Positions 8,511-14,860 of a DNA stretch of 18,221 nucleotides are shown here, piece by piece (the first letter of the stretch is position 1; each line of letters begins with the position of its first letter). Location of the stretch: NCBI GenBank assembly GCA_046317855.1, contig JBKCVM010000130.1, forward strand, positions 1 to 18,221. The letters are read 5' to 3'. The position numbers and the translations under genes are program-made. The notes under the pieces are model-generated. The model saw only the letters and a list, made by a program, of their open reading frames with translations, searched no databases and was not told where the DNA came from. Origin of the DNA: CAIOHW01 sp046317855. GTDB lineage: Bacteria > Bdellovibrionota > UBA1018.

Positions 8511-10193
8511 CTAGGGTCCAAAGACGGTCACTCGAATGCCAAGCGAAGTGCCCATGGCCTCGTAGATCCCGGAAGCTTGCAAGAATTCTCGGATCACTTG
8601 CTGAGGGCTTTCATCTCGGCCCAGCTTTCGGATAGCCGCAAACCTTGCCAGCTCGATTCTCTCGAGTGCAAGTGGGTCAGAGTAAAATAAAGGATCCTGC
8701 GCCCATTGATGAAAAACCATCATGAGCGCTGGATACTCCATCAGCGCGTCCCCAACGGGCTGGTCAGAGCCAGTGTGGGTTCCCCGACGCCGAAGTCCTC
8801 GAAAACTCTCATGCACCTGACTCTCAAATCGAGTCCGCAGAATGGTTTGCCAGCGCGCCAAAACCTCCCGCGCCGCTTGCCTTCGTGGCCCCGTAAACAA
8901 AAGATCGAATTGCCCCAAAGTGTCACCCTCTGAGGGCAAGAGTCGTTCCGTAATCTGTCTAGAAATTCGTTCAATTTCAGGTGGAACGTTCCAGCTTTCA
9001 GCGGACCATTCAGAAGGCAGACTCGACGACGACTCTGATTTCACCGTGGGCCAACCCTCAGTCGGAACCTGAATTCCGGATCGATTTAGCCAGGTCTCAA
9101 TATGGCCCTCCTCTAATCCAAATCCGGCCTTGAGCCCCGTGCTTTCAATCCCGTCCAGCAAGGCCGTGGTGTCAGCTCCGGAGAGGCTAGAATGAATCGC
9201 CCTCACCTCCAGACCCCAAACCCCAGGAACGTCGTAAAAGCGATCACCGCGAATTCCAACGTAGCTCTTTGCTAAAAATCCCTTTCCTAAAGGGCGTCCT
9301 GATACGCCTGAGCTGAGCAACTGACTCATGAGCGGCTTAAAGACACCGGGACTGAGCGTTGAGAACTGACCCAGAATTGTCCTGAGATTGGATTGAGTTT
9401 CCATCACGGTCATCATTTGGGCAAAGAGCTCCGCCCTGCGAAAGAATTCCATGATCCGTGCGCTCTCAATCAATGGATTGGCGCGCAGCACGTCCGCACG
9501 AAACGGCAACGTAAGATGAACATGCAAGTGCTGCTTGTCGCGACCGAGCTGACGAGCGGCCCGCCTAGCCTCCTGTGCGACTTCCGAGGCGGGCGCTGCA
9601 AGCCTGAGGTGCAGCTCGAGGCCTCCAATTTTTCCGACATCCGACGAACTCCCAAACTCCACCTGAGTCTGAAAACGAGAGAGAGGATGATTTCGATCCG
9701 ATCGAATCACCAGTCCATGAATCACGCGATCTCGGAGAAAGTTCTGAGCAACAGTCGCTTCATTTAAAATGGACTTCTGCGTGCTGACGTGGAGCTGATC
9801 CCAACGGATCGTAGCCGGATCCCGATTTCCAAATCGGGACTGAAACCAGATCGGATAGAGATCTGAGGGATCCTTGCGGTTCCATCCGTAGTACTTCACC
9901 AAAGGCGCTAAAGTTCCGTCCTCCGTTGTTAAATAGGGCCAAACCAAATCAGCAGGGATCTCCAGCTCAACCGAACGTTCCAAACCAAACGGCGGAGCTT
10001 GTCTGCCCAGCCGCGCAAACGACTCGAACATACAAACAGAGCCGCGAACTGCCGGGCGATAGCCAGAACGGGCGCGAGAGTGAGGCAGGTCCTGCGCCTG
10101 AAGAGACGAAATTTTGACGCTCAAGAGAACACAGAGCCCGAGCGATCGTTTAAATAATCGGCACGAAAGGCGTCCCCCCAAAAAGCGTCTCAA
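8511..10193 (-). CDS. Secreted protein of unknown function (about 560 aa), start next to poly-G tract
   Basis: Unrecognised. The frame is open from ATG 10259 (582 residues), with a second ATG at 10223. I prefer TTG 10193, which follows a G-run by 5 nt, the same arrangement as the TTG gene at 6807, and gives a normal signal peptide (MRRFLGG..., hydrophobic GLCVLLSV, cleavage near LQAQ). The longer forms would have an unusually long n-region. The mature chain has two segments where hydrophobic strands alternate with acidic and His residues (GLELHLRL, HLHVHLTLPF, and later GLEVRAIHSS), perhaps repeats of one fold, and a helical C-terminal third. I assign no function. The G10 tract at 10199-10208 lies either inside the coding region or in its ribosome site, depending on the start. 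Confidence 0.8.
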   Translation of the reverse strand: MRRFLGGRLSCRLFKRSLGLCVLLSVKISSLQAQDLPHSRARSGYRPAVRGSVCMFESFARLGRQAPPFGLERSVELEIPADLVWPYLTTEDGTLAPLVKYYGWNRKDPSDLYPIWFQSRFGNRDPATIRWDQLHVSTQKSILNEATVAQNFLRDRVIHGLVIRSDRNHPLSRFQTQVEFGSSSDVGKIGGLELHLRLAAPASEVAQEARRAARQLGRDKQHLHVHLTLPFRADVLRANPLIESARIMEFFRRAELFAQMMTVMETQSNLRTILGQFSTLSPGVFKPLMSQLLSSGVSGRPLGKGFLAKSYVGIRGDRFYDVPGVWGLEVRAIHSSLSGADTTALLDGIESTGLKAGFGLEEGHIETWLNRSGIQVPTEGWPTVKSESSSSLPSEWSAESWNVPPEIERISRQITERLLPSEGDTLGQFDLLFTGPRRQAAREVLARWQTILRTRFESQVHESFRGLRRRGTHTGSDQPVGDALMEYPALMMVFHQWAQDPLFYSDPLALERIELARFAAIRKLGRDESPQQVIREFLQASGIYEAMGTSLGIRVTVFGP

Positions 10194-10198
10194 TGAGT

Positions 10199-10208
10199 CC
10201 CCCCCCCC
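10199..10208. repeat. 10-nt homopolymer (C on plus, G on minus) at a gene start
   Basis: Ten consecutive C residues on the plus strand are G10 on the coding strand of the secreted-protein gene ending at 8511. With start ATG 10259 or 10223 the tract spells three Gly codons plus the first base of an Asp codon, so a change of one base would shift the frame. With start TTG 10193 it forms the ribosome-site region five bases before the start, so a change would alter spacing. G tracts of this length are known slippage hot spots in phase-variable genes. Confidence 0.9.
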
Positions 10209-10349
10209 TTCTCCTTCGGTCATTTGCAAAGGAGCCTTAAAGACATCCTGAATGCACATTGACCCAGCCCCTAGCCCAGCTCACACTCTAGAAATATTAC
10301 GAATGGAACTACATCAAGCATTTCAACTTCACTCTTAAGAGGAGTCTCT

Positions 10350-10895
10350 ATGCGAACTCACAAGAATAAATCCTTTGCAGCTCTGGCTCTTGCCACTGCG
10401 CTGGTAACCCACTTCACGGCGCCTCAGGCTCATGCCCTTCCAGGCTTGGACATCGGCCTGATGGCAGGCGGAGCCATTTCAAAATCCTCTGCCAACTCAG
10501 TGGATGGTGGGTTTGGTTTGTCGTTTGGCCCTACGGTCGGAATGGGGCCCATTGAAGCCTCAGCGCTGTATTCGCAATACAAGCTCACAGCGCCTACGGT
10601 CTCGACCTCAACCAACTACCTCGAGATCCCAGTGCTCTATCGGTTAGGCCTCGGACCGGTCTCAGTGGGTGTGGGAGGATTCTATTCCGTTTTTCTGAGC
10701 GGCAGCACCACTGTAGGATCGACCACTACGGACCTCACCAGCGGCAGCTCGAACTACGGCGCCACGGCAAGCGCGCGAGTGACTATCCCGATGCTCGGTC
10801 TTTTTGCTGACGCTCGTTACAATCTGGGTCTGAGGGACTCCAGCGGCTCTAAGCTTTCAAGTCTCGGTTTCTACTTGGGCTGGAACTTTCTCTAA
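10350..10895 (+). CDS. Small outer-membrane beta-barrel protein (181 aa)
   Basis: The protein starts with a signal peptide (KNKSFAALALATALVT, cleavage AHA-LP near residue 29). The mature part of about 150 residues is glycine-, serine- and threonine-rich with alternating polar and hydrophobic residues, for example VSVGVGGFYSVFL and YLEIPVLYRLGLG, and ends YLGWNFL with aromatic residues. This is the look of an eight-stranded OmpA/OmpX-like or OMP_b-brl type barrel, inserted by the BAM complex. The fold call is firm; the role (structural, adhesion, small pore) is unknown. Start ATG 10350 is well supported by AGAGGAG about six bases upstream. It diverges from the 560-aa gene across about 90-155 bp. 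A strong hairpin sits 25 nt after its stop. Confidence 0.85.
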   Translation: MRTHKNKSFAALALATALVTHFTAPQAHALPGLDIGLMAGGAISKSSANSVDGGFGLSFGPTVGMGPIEASALYSQYKLTAPTVSTSTNYLEIPVLYRLGLGPVSVGVGGFYSVFLSGSTTVGSTTTDLTSGSSNYGATASARVTIPMLGLFADARYNLGLRDSSGSKLSSLGFYLGWNFL

Positions 10896-10920
10896 GTTCG
10901 TTTTTAGCTCATTTTCTCCG

Positions 10921-10950
10921 CTGGCCCTCGGCAATTCTGCCGGGGGCCAG
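10921..10950 (+). terminator. Strong 13-bp hairpin after the beta-barrel gene, without T-run
   Basis: CTGGCCCTCGGCA and TGCCGGGGGCCAG pair over 13 bp with one G-U pair and an ATTC loop. It lies 25 nt past the stop of the 181-aa gene. The following bases (TCACCG) are not T-rich, so it is not a classic rho-independent terminator; it could stabilise the mRNA 3' end or act as a weak or factor-assisted terminator. Confidence 0.55.
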
Positions 10951-11053
10951 TCACCGTGAAGCCAAAAATCCTTTAAAAAACACAAACCCATTCGTGAGCT
11001 CCTGACCCGTTAGTCCAGCTTGCAACACTCTGTTTCTGAGGAGGGTCAATGAA

Positions 11054-11089
11054 ATGTCTACACTGGAAGTATTGAATTACCTGTTTTAG
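11054..11089 (+). CDS. Possible 11-codon leader ORF in front of the desaturase gene
   Basis: A near-perfect ribosome site GAGGAGGG (11038-11045) lies 8 nt before ATG 11054, which opens MSTLEVLNYLF and stops at TAG 11087-11089, 10 nt before the desaturase ATG. The desaturase itself has no ribosome site. A second, overlapping mini-ORF from ATG 11049 (MKCLHWKY) shares the same site but at a 3-nt gap, which is too close. The short ORF may be translated to deliver ribosomes to the desaturase by reinitiation, or it may be a regulatory leader. The desaturase frame has a stop at 11073-11075, so the good ribosome site cannot serve it directly. Alternatively, a base error could hide a longer desaturase N-terminus. 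Confidence 0.35.
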   Translation: MSTLEVLNYLF

Positions 11090-11099
11090 CTTACAAATA

Positions 11100-12128
11100 A
11101 TGATGCAACTGACTCCAGCAGTTCAACCTAGCCCAGCCCTGCAGGCAAAAGCAGAAGACTCTGAACGCCAAAGATGGAGAGAAGTGGTGGCGCGCTATCA
11201 AAAGCCCTCTCTGCGACGTGCCTCCTGGCAAGTCATCAACACTTTGGTCCCCTACGTTGGCACTTGGGTGCTGATGGTATTCACTTCGAAAGTGTCTCTA
11301 TTGCTTACCCTGCCGCTTGCTGTGCTTGCGGGCGGACTTCTGGTCCGGACATTTATTTTGTTCCATGACTGCTGCCATGGTTCTTTTTTTAAGTCCCAAA
11401 AGGCAAATGATGTCCTGGGACGAATCACCGGACTGCTCACTTACACTCCATACGCCCACTGGAGGTGGGAACACGCCCTTCATCACGCCACCTCGGGCAA
11501 CCTGAGCCGACGCGGAATCGGGGACATCTGGACAATGACCGTCCAGGAGTACAAACAGTCCCCGCGTTTCAAACGATTTTGTTATCGATTGGTACGTCAT
11601 CCCCTCATCCTTTTTGGGATCGGCCCGATTTTCCTCCTTGTGTTTCTTCATCGCGCGGTGAGCGCTCAAGCTCCTCGCCGGGAGAGGCGATCCGTGCATC
11701 TCACCAACCTTGGTGTGACTCTGATGGTTGCGGGCCTCGTTTGGCTTTTGGGATGGAAGGCCTTTTTGCTGATTCAACTGACCGTCCTCTGGGTCGTTGG
11801 CTCTGCAGGGATCTGGCTTTTCTATGTTCAACACCAATTTGAGGGGACGTACTGGGAAAAGGATGACAACTGGGATTTTGTCACGGCCGCGCTCAAAGGG
11901 AGCTCTTACTATCGCCTTCCCAAGATCCTTCAGTGGTTCTCCGGAAACATCGGCTTTCACCACATTCACCACCTCAGCGCCAGAATCCCTAACTACCATC
12001 TGGAGCGGGCCCACCTGGCCGAGCCCCTTTTTCAGAGCGTGCACGCTCTCACCCTTCGGGCTAGTCTTGCGTCTTTAGGGCTGAGGCTGTGGGACGAAGA
12101 TGAACAGAAATTGGTAGGTTTTCGTTAA
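11100..12128 (+). CDS. Membrane fatty acid desaturase (delta-12-like)
   Basis: An integral membrane di-iron desaturase that introduces a double bond into acyl chains, acting on membrane lipids. All three histidine boxes are present: HDCCH (89-93), HALHH (125-129, preceded by H120) and HHIHH (287-291). Hydrophobic segments at about 47-83, 168-185 and 203-240 place the His boxes on the cytoplasmic face. Length (342 aa) is normal for the bacterial FA_desaturase family. The boxes and the LFHDCCH and YTPYAHWRWEH contexts resemble the delta-12/omega-6 group, but regiospecificity cannot be read from sequence. It starts with tandem ATG ATG and no ribosome site; a short ORF lies just upstream. Electron donor genes are not nearby. 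It runs toward the tRNA gene on the other strand. Confidence 0.93.
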   Translation: MMQLTPAVQPSPALQAKAEDSERQRWREVVARYQKPSLRRASWQVINTLVPYVGTWVLMVFTSKVSLLLTLPLAVLAGGLLVRTFILFHDCCHGSFFKSQKANDVLGRITGLLTYTPYAHWRWEHALHHATSGNLSRRGIGDIWTMTVQEYKQSPRFKRFCYRLVRHPLILFGIGPIFLLVFLHRAVSAQAPRRERRSVHLTNLGVTLMVAGLVWLLGWKAFLLIQLTVLWVVGSAGIWLFYVQHQFEGTYWEKDDNWDFVTAALKGSSYYRLPKILQWFSGNIGFHHIHHLSARIPNYHLERAHLAEPLFQSVHALTLRASLASLGLRLWDEDEQKLVGFR

Positions 12129-12139
12129 ACTGAAATGAA

Positions 12140-12229
12140 TGGCGGAGAAGGAGGGATTCGAACCCTCGTTACCCTTTCGGGTAAACACGCTTTCGAGGCG
12201 TGCGGTTTCAACCACTCACCCACCTCTCC
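12140..12229 (-). tRNA. tRNA-Ser (anticodon CGA)
   Basis: On the minus strand the sequence starts GGAGAGG and ends CTTCTCC-G-CCA, giving a 7-bp acceptor stem with one G-U pair and an encoded CCA. The anticodon arm is CACGC-CTCGAAA-GCGTG, so the anticodon is CGA (plus-strand 12193-12195), reading UCG. A long variable arm (TTTACCC-GAAA-GGGTAA) is present as required for serine tRNAs, and the T arm is GAGGG-TTCGAAT-CCCTC. It stands alone, with no tRNA neighbour and no integrase or duplicated 3' end nearby. Confidence 0.97.
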
Positions 12230-12286
12230 GAACCTTATTGTCAGGCTGCCGAGTTAGCTCGAGCCCTCATAAAAGTCCAGAGCTAG

Positions 12287-13048
12287 CTACTTTCTAGCGG
12301 GGCGCGACAGGTACACCACCTCGGCATCTAGATTTTTGAGCTTGGAGCCTTCTTGCCGCATCGGGAGAATTCGGCCTTTAACCCAGTGGAGACTCAGCCC
12401 ATCGCGGCCGAAGGCAAAAAAGACGGGATCAACGATCGCAGCAATCAAAAACGACGAAGGCTTCATCTTAATGACCACTTGTTCAGTTCCGTCAGAGGCT
12501 CTTTCGACACGATCCTTAAATAAATCAAACCCAACGGTCTCTTGCCTATCGAGCACTGCAAACCTAACTGAAACGGTTTTTCCGGAGAGAACTTCGTTCC
12601 AACGCTTTCCTAATATGCTGACAATACTAGGACCTACCGCCCAGTTAGCTACCCAGTCCTCTTCTTCAACAGTGGGCTGCCCCAGCGCCTGACCTTCAGG
12701 AGAGAGTTTCCATTTTGAGAAAACCAATTTTGAGCCCTTCACCTCCACTCGTCCACGCCAGCCCGCTTGGTGATGAAGCACCTCATAGGCCGTCACAGCA
12801 GTCGAGGGATCAGCCGACTCATAGGTGGTCAGTTCGGTGACCAGGGGTTTTCCGGCCAAATCCTGAAATAGCGCCTGGGCCGTTCGGCCATCACCCACCA
12901 TCTTGCGGTCGAGATCTAAGAGGAGCTCCCGACGGGCATCCAGTGAGTAGACCTTCCCTACAAAACTTGATCCCTCTCGCAGAAGGTCGATCGCAAAGGC
13001 AGGTGAACTCAAAAACCCGATCAGCAACCAGAGTGCAATTTGATTCAT
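12287..13048 (-). CDS. Exported protein of unknown function (253 aa)
   Basis: Unrecognised. ATG 13048 gives a textbook signal peptide (MNQIALWLLIGFLSSPAFA, cleavage AFA-ID near residue 19). The frame reaches back to GTG 13084, but that codon adjoins the T-run of the terminator of the upstream gene, so the shorter start is chosen. The mature part is about 230 residues of mostly beta strands with matched charged residues (for example RGRVEVKGSKLVFSKW) and ends with short strands DAEVVYL, somewhat like periplasmic lipid- or lipoprotein-binding half-barrels; that resemblance is only an impression. There are no Cys residues. It follows the patatin-like gene on the same strand, separated by a terminator. 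Confidence 0.8.
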   Translation of the reverse strand: MNQIALWLLIGFLSSPAFAIDLLREGSSFVGKVYSLDARRELLLDLDRKMVGDGRTAQALFQDLAGKPLVTELTTYESADPSTAVTAYEVLHHQAGWRGRVEVKGSKLVFSKWKLSPEGQALGQPTVEEEDWVANWAVGPSIVSILGKRWNEVLSGKTVSVRFAVLDRQETVGFDLFKDRVERASDGTEQVVIKMKPSSFLIAAIVDPVFFAFGRDGLSLHWVKGRILPMRQEGSKLKNLDAEVVYLSRPARK

Positions 13049-13084
13049 GCTTAGATTGAACTGTGGCAGACCACTGGCCGCCAC

Positions 13085-13130
13085 AAAAAAGTGAAGGGGC
13101 CCGTACGAACCGGTGGTCGTATAGGCCCCT
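13085..13130 (-). terminator. Rho-independent terminator of the patatin-like gene
   Basis: On the minus strand a stem of AGGGGCC pairing with GGCCCCT (7 bp), a 2x2 internal loop, and TACGA with TCGTA (5 bp) encloses an 8-nt loop, followed after TCAC by TTTTTT (13090-13085). It lies 66 nt after the stop of the patatin-like gene and only about 37 nt before ATG 13048, so the next gene needs a promoter overlapping this element or readthrough. Confidence 0.8.
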
Positions 13131-13196
13131 CACCGCCTCCGGGTGCAAAGAGTTTAGGTTTCCCCATTCTCTTTTTCCCTCAGTTGCTGAGATTTC

Positions 13197-14510
13197 TTAT
13201 TGCGAACTCCGGGCCAAATCCACGGCCTTGGGTTTTTGGCGCCCGCTCGGGCGATCTTCAAATTCGTAGTGTCTCAGTTTTTCGATAGTGGCTTTAAAGC
13301 CACTTTTGACAATGTCTGAGAGCTTTCGTGGAGAAAGACTAAAATGCTCCCCAAAGAACATCGTCGAGTCATCCGGACTGGGGTGAATATAGATAGTATC
13401 GACGTCTCGGCGGTGGTGCAGCTCGCTCTCTAAAATCTCAAGAATGCGCTTTTGATGCGTCGGATCAAGACCCTGCTCCTTGCAATAGCGCTCGACCGCA
13501 AGAATGGCCTGTCGCTGCGTCGTTTTGTTGTGGATGTAATTGTTTACCTTCTGCTCGATCACTAGGTAGATCGACTGAACAAGGATTGACGGCAGGCCAT
13601 GCTCCGTCAGTGAACCGATCTGCTTATTGTAATGGTAGGGCTGGTGCGTATGGCTAGCAATGACCAGGTCCGCGCCGTTGTCCACAGCCACGTGGCTCGA
13701 CAGCGTGTCTCTGATTTCGCCATCAATGTAAAAGACTTGGCGACCCTCTTTGTTTTGAATGGGATAGGGTGCATAGACAAACGGAACAGAGCCGCTCGCG
13801 GCACAGGCGTCAGAAATTCCAACATCATTGTCGTACTGGCAGGTCAAGTCATGAGGAGGGGGCTGGTAACGATACTTTCCAAAAACCACTTTACGAGAGT
13901 GGTTCAGCTGCGTGGCGACGACAAAAAGGTCTGCGGCATAATCATGAAACCGATTACTGGGTAAGACCTCTTTGCGTAAAAACTCCTCAATTCCAGCAGT
14001 CGAAAAAAGCCCCTGCATTCGGAGCATTCCTCTTTGCAGGAGGGCCTCCCAATCTCCACGCACAAACTGCTGAAACAGCCGGCCCACCTGCATGAGCTGG
14101 GAGAACTGCTCACGCGCGATCCCAGGCCGCAGCCTGAACATCGTGGGATAGGTCAGGCGCGGCAGCACCTTAGGGTGTACATCACTGGGATCCATGGGCT
14201 CTCGCCCCGTAAATGAATTGAAAATATTGTCGAGCGAATAGCCCGCCGCCAGGTAAGCTGAGATGATCGACCCTGCGCTCGATCCCACATAGGTTGAAAT
14301 TTCCATGGGTTGATGGACTCTACTCTCAGCGCCATCTCGGCTCTGAAGCCCCCCCACGAATTTAAACCCTTGTTCTTGAAGCGCGAGCGCTACCCCTAAG
14401 TGAAATGCGCCTGCCTTAGTGGCGCCTCCGCTACAAACGAAGGCGATCTTTTTCTTAGAGCCGATGTGGATCTTGGGACGACCGGTTGACCCGGAGCGGC
14501 GTAGTTCCAT
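13197..14510 (-). CDS. Patatin-like phospholipase
   Basis: A patatin-family lipid acyl hydrolase (437 aa). The chain shows the oxyanion-type loop SGGATKAGAF (27-36), the nucleophile elbow GSSAGS with Ser78 (76-81), and the catalytic DGE at 263-265 in the context YIDGEIRD, preceded by ASGSVPFVYAPYP, a typical patatin stretch. The Ser-Asp dyad is therefore complete, and phospholipase A activity is expected. The loop reads SGGATKAG rather than the usual GGGxxG. No signal peptide is visible, so it is cytoplasmic, at membranes, or exported by a non-Sec route as for some patatin effectors. Residues 285-310 hold several His and the C-terminal 100 residues are charged and unrecognised. ATG 14510 has only a weak GAAGAG site directly upstream. 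It diverges from the HTH gene. Confidence 0.92.
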   Translation of the reverse strand: MELRRSGSTGRPKIHIGSKKKIAFVCSGGATKAGAFHLGVALALQEQGFKFVGGLQSRDGAESRVHQPMEISTYVGSSAGSIISAYLAAGYSLDNIFNSFTGREPMDPSDVHPKVLPRLTYPTMFRLRPGIAREQFSQLMQVGRLFQQFVRGDWEALLQRGMLRMQGLFSTAGIEEFLRKEVLPSNRFHDYAADLFVVATQLNHSRKVVFGKYRYQPPPHDLTCQYDNDVGISDACAASGSVPFVYAPYPIQNKEGRQVFYIDGEIRDTLSSHVAVDNGADLVIASHTHQPYHYNKQIGSLTEHGLPSILVQSIYLVIEQKVNNYIHNKTTQRQAILAVERYCKEQGLDPTHQKRILEILESELHHRRDVDTIYIHPSPDDSTMFFGEHFSLSPRKLSDIVKSGFKATIEKLRHYEFEDRPSGRQKPKAVDLARSSQ

Positions 14511-14524
14511 CTCTTCAAGAGTAC

Positions 14525-14552
14525 TTGAATCCTATCCACATGGAAATACACT
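14525..14552 (+). promoter_or_regulatory. Possible promoter for the HTH-barrel-ligA operon
   Basis: TTGAAT (14525-14530) and TACACT (14547-14552) are spaced by 16 nt, each a partial match to the sigma70 boxes. A start site a few bases on would fall near 14558-14560, directly before ATG 14561, which has no ribosome site. If right, the mRNA is leaderless or almost so. The match is by eye and weak. Confidence 0.3.
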
Positions 14553-14560
14553 AGACACCT

Positions 14561-14860
14561 ATGATGGGTGAGTGGCTTTCACTGATGGAATACGCAACGC
14601 GCAATGGCGTCAGCCTTTCGACGCTCCGCCGCCAGATCAAGGGCGGCAAGATTGATTCGCGCATGGAGGCCGGAAGGTACCTGGTCTGGGACTCCAGAGA
14701 CCCATCCGCTTCACCAAACAAAATTCACCCCGAGCCCCAGTCGTCCCGTGAGGCCGAGCTCGAGTCGATGCTCAAGAAAGCGAGAGAAGAAATTGCTGAG
14801 CTCAAGACCCTCCTGGCTTTTTATGAAGAGCAGCCTCCGACGTCGCCTTTTTCGATCTGA
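14561..14860 (+). CDS. Small helix-turn-helix protein with C-terminal coiled coil
   Basis: This 99-residue protein opens with LSLMEYATRNGVSLSTLRRQ (from residue 6) and continues KGGKIDSRMEAGRYLVWD to about residue 44. This is the layout of excisionase/MerR-type HTH-17 domains: a helix, an ATRNGVS turn, a recognition helix starting at STLRR, and a wing with a basic residue and Tyr. A Pro/Ser-rich linker follows, then a helix of about 30 residues (AELESMLKKAREEIAELKTLL) with heptad hydrophobics, a likely coiled coil for dimerisation. It probably binds DNA, perhaps autoregulating its operon; the targets are unknown. It starts with ATGATG and no ribosome site, and overlaps the next gene by 38 nt. 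Confidence 0.75.
   Translation: MMGEWLSLMEYATRNGVSLSTLRRQIKGGKIDSRMEAGRYLVWDSRDPSASPNKIHPEPQSSREAELESMLKKAREEIAELKTLLAFYEEQPPTSPFSI

Noticed and set aside
11298..12044. Minus-strand 248-codon open frame
   Set aside because: It is antisense to the desaturase, whose three His boxes make the plus strand the coding one.
12140..12229. tRNA gene as an island attachment site
   Set aside because: No integrase gene and no duplicate of the tRNA 3' end were seen on either side.
14604..14822. N-terminal extension of the barrel protein
   Set aside because: It reads as Arg/Ser/Ala-rich out-of-frame translation of the HTH gene and would bury the signal peptide at residues 74-107.
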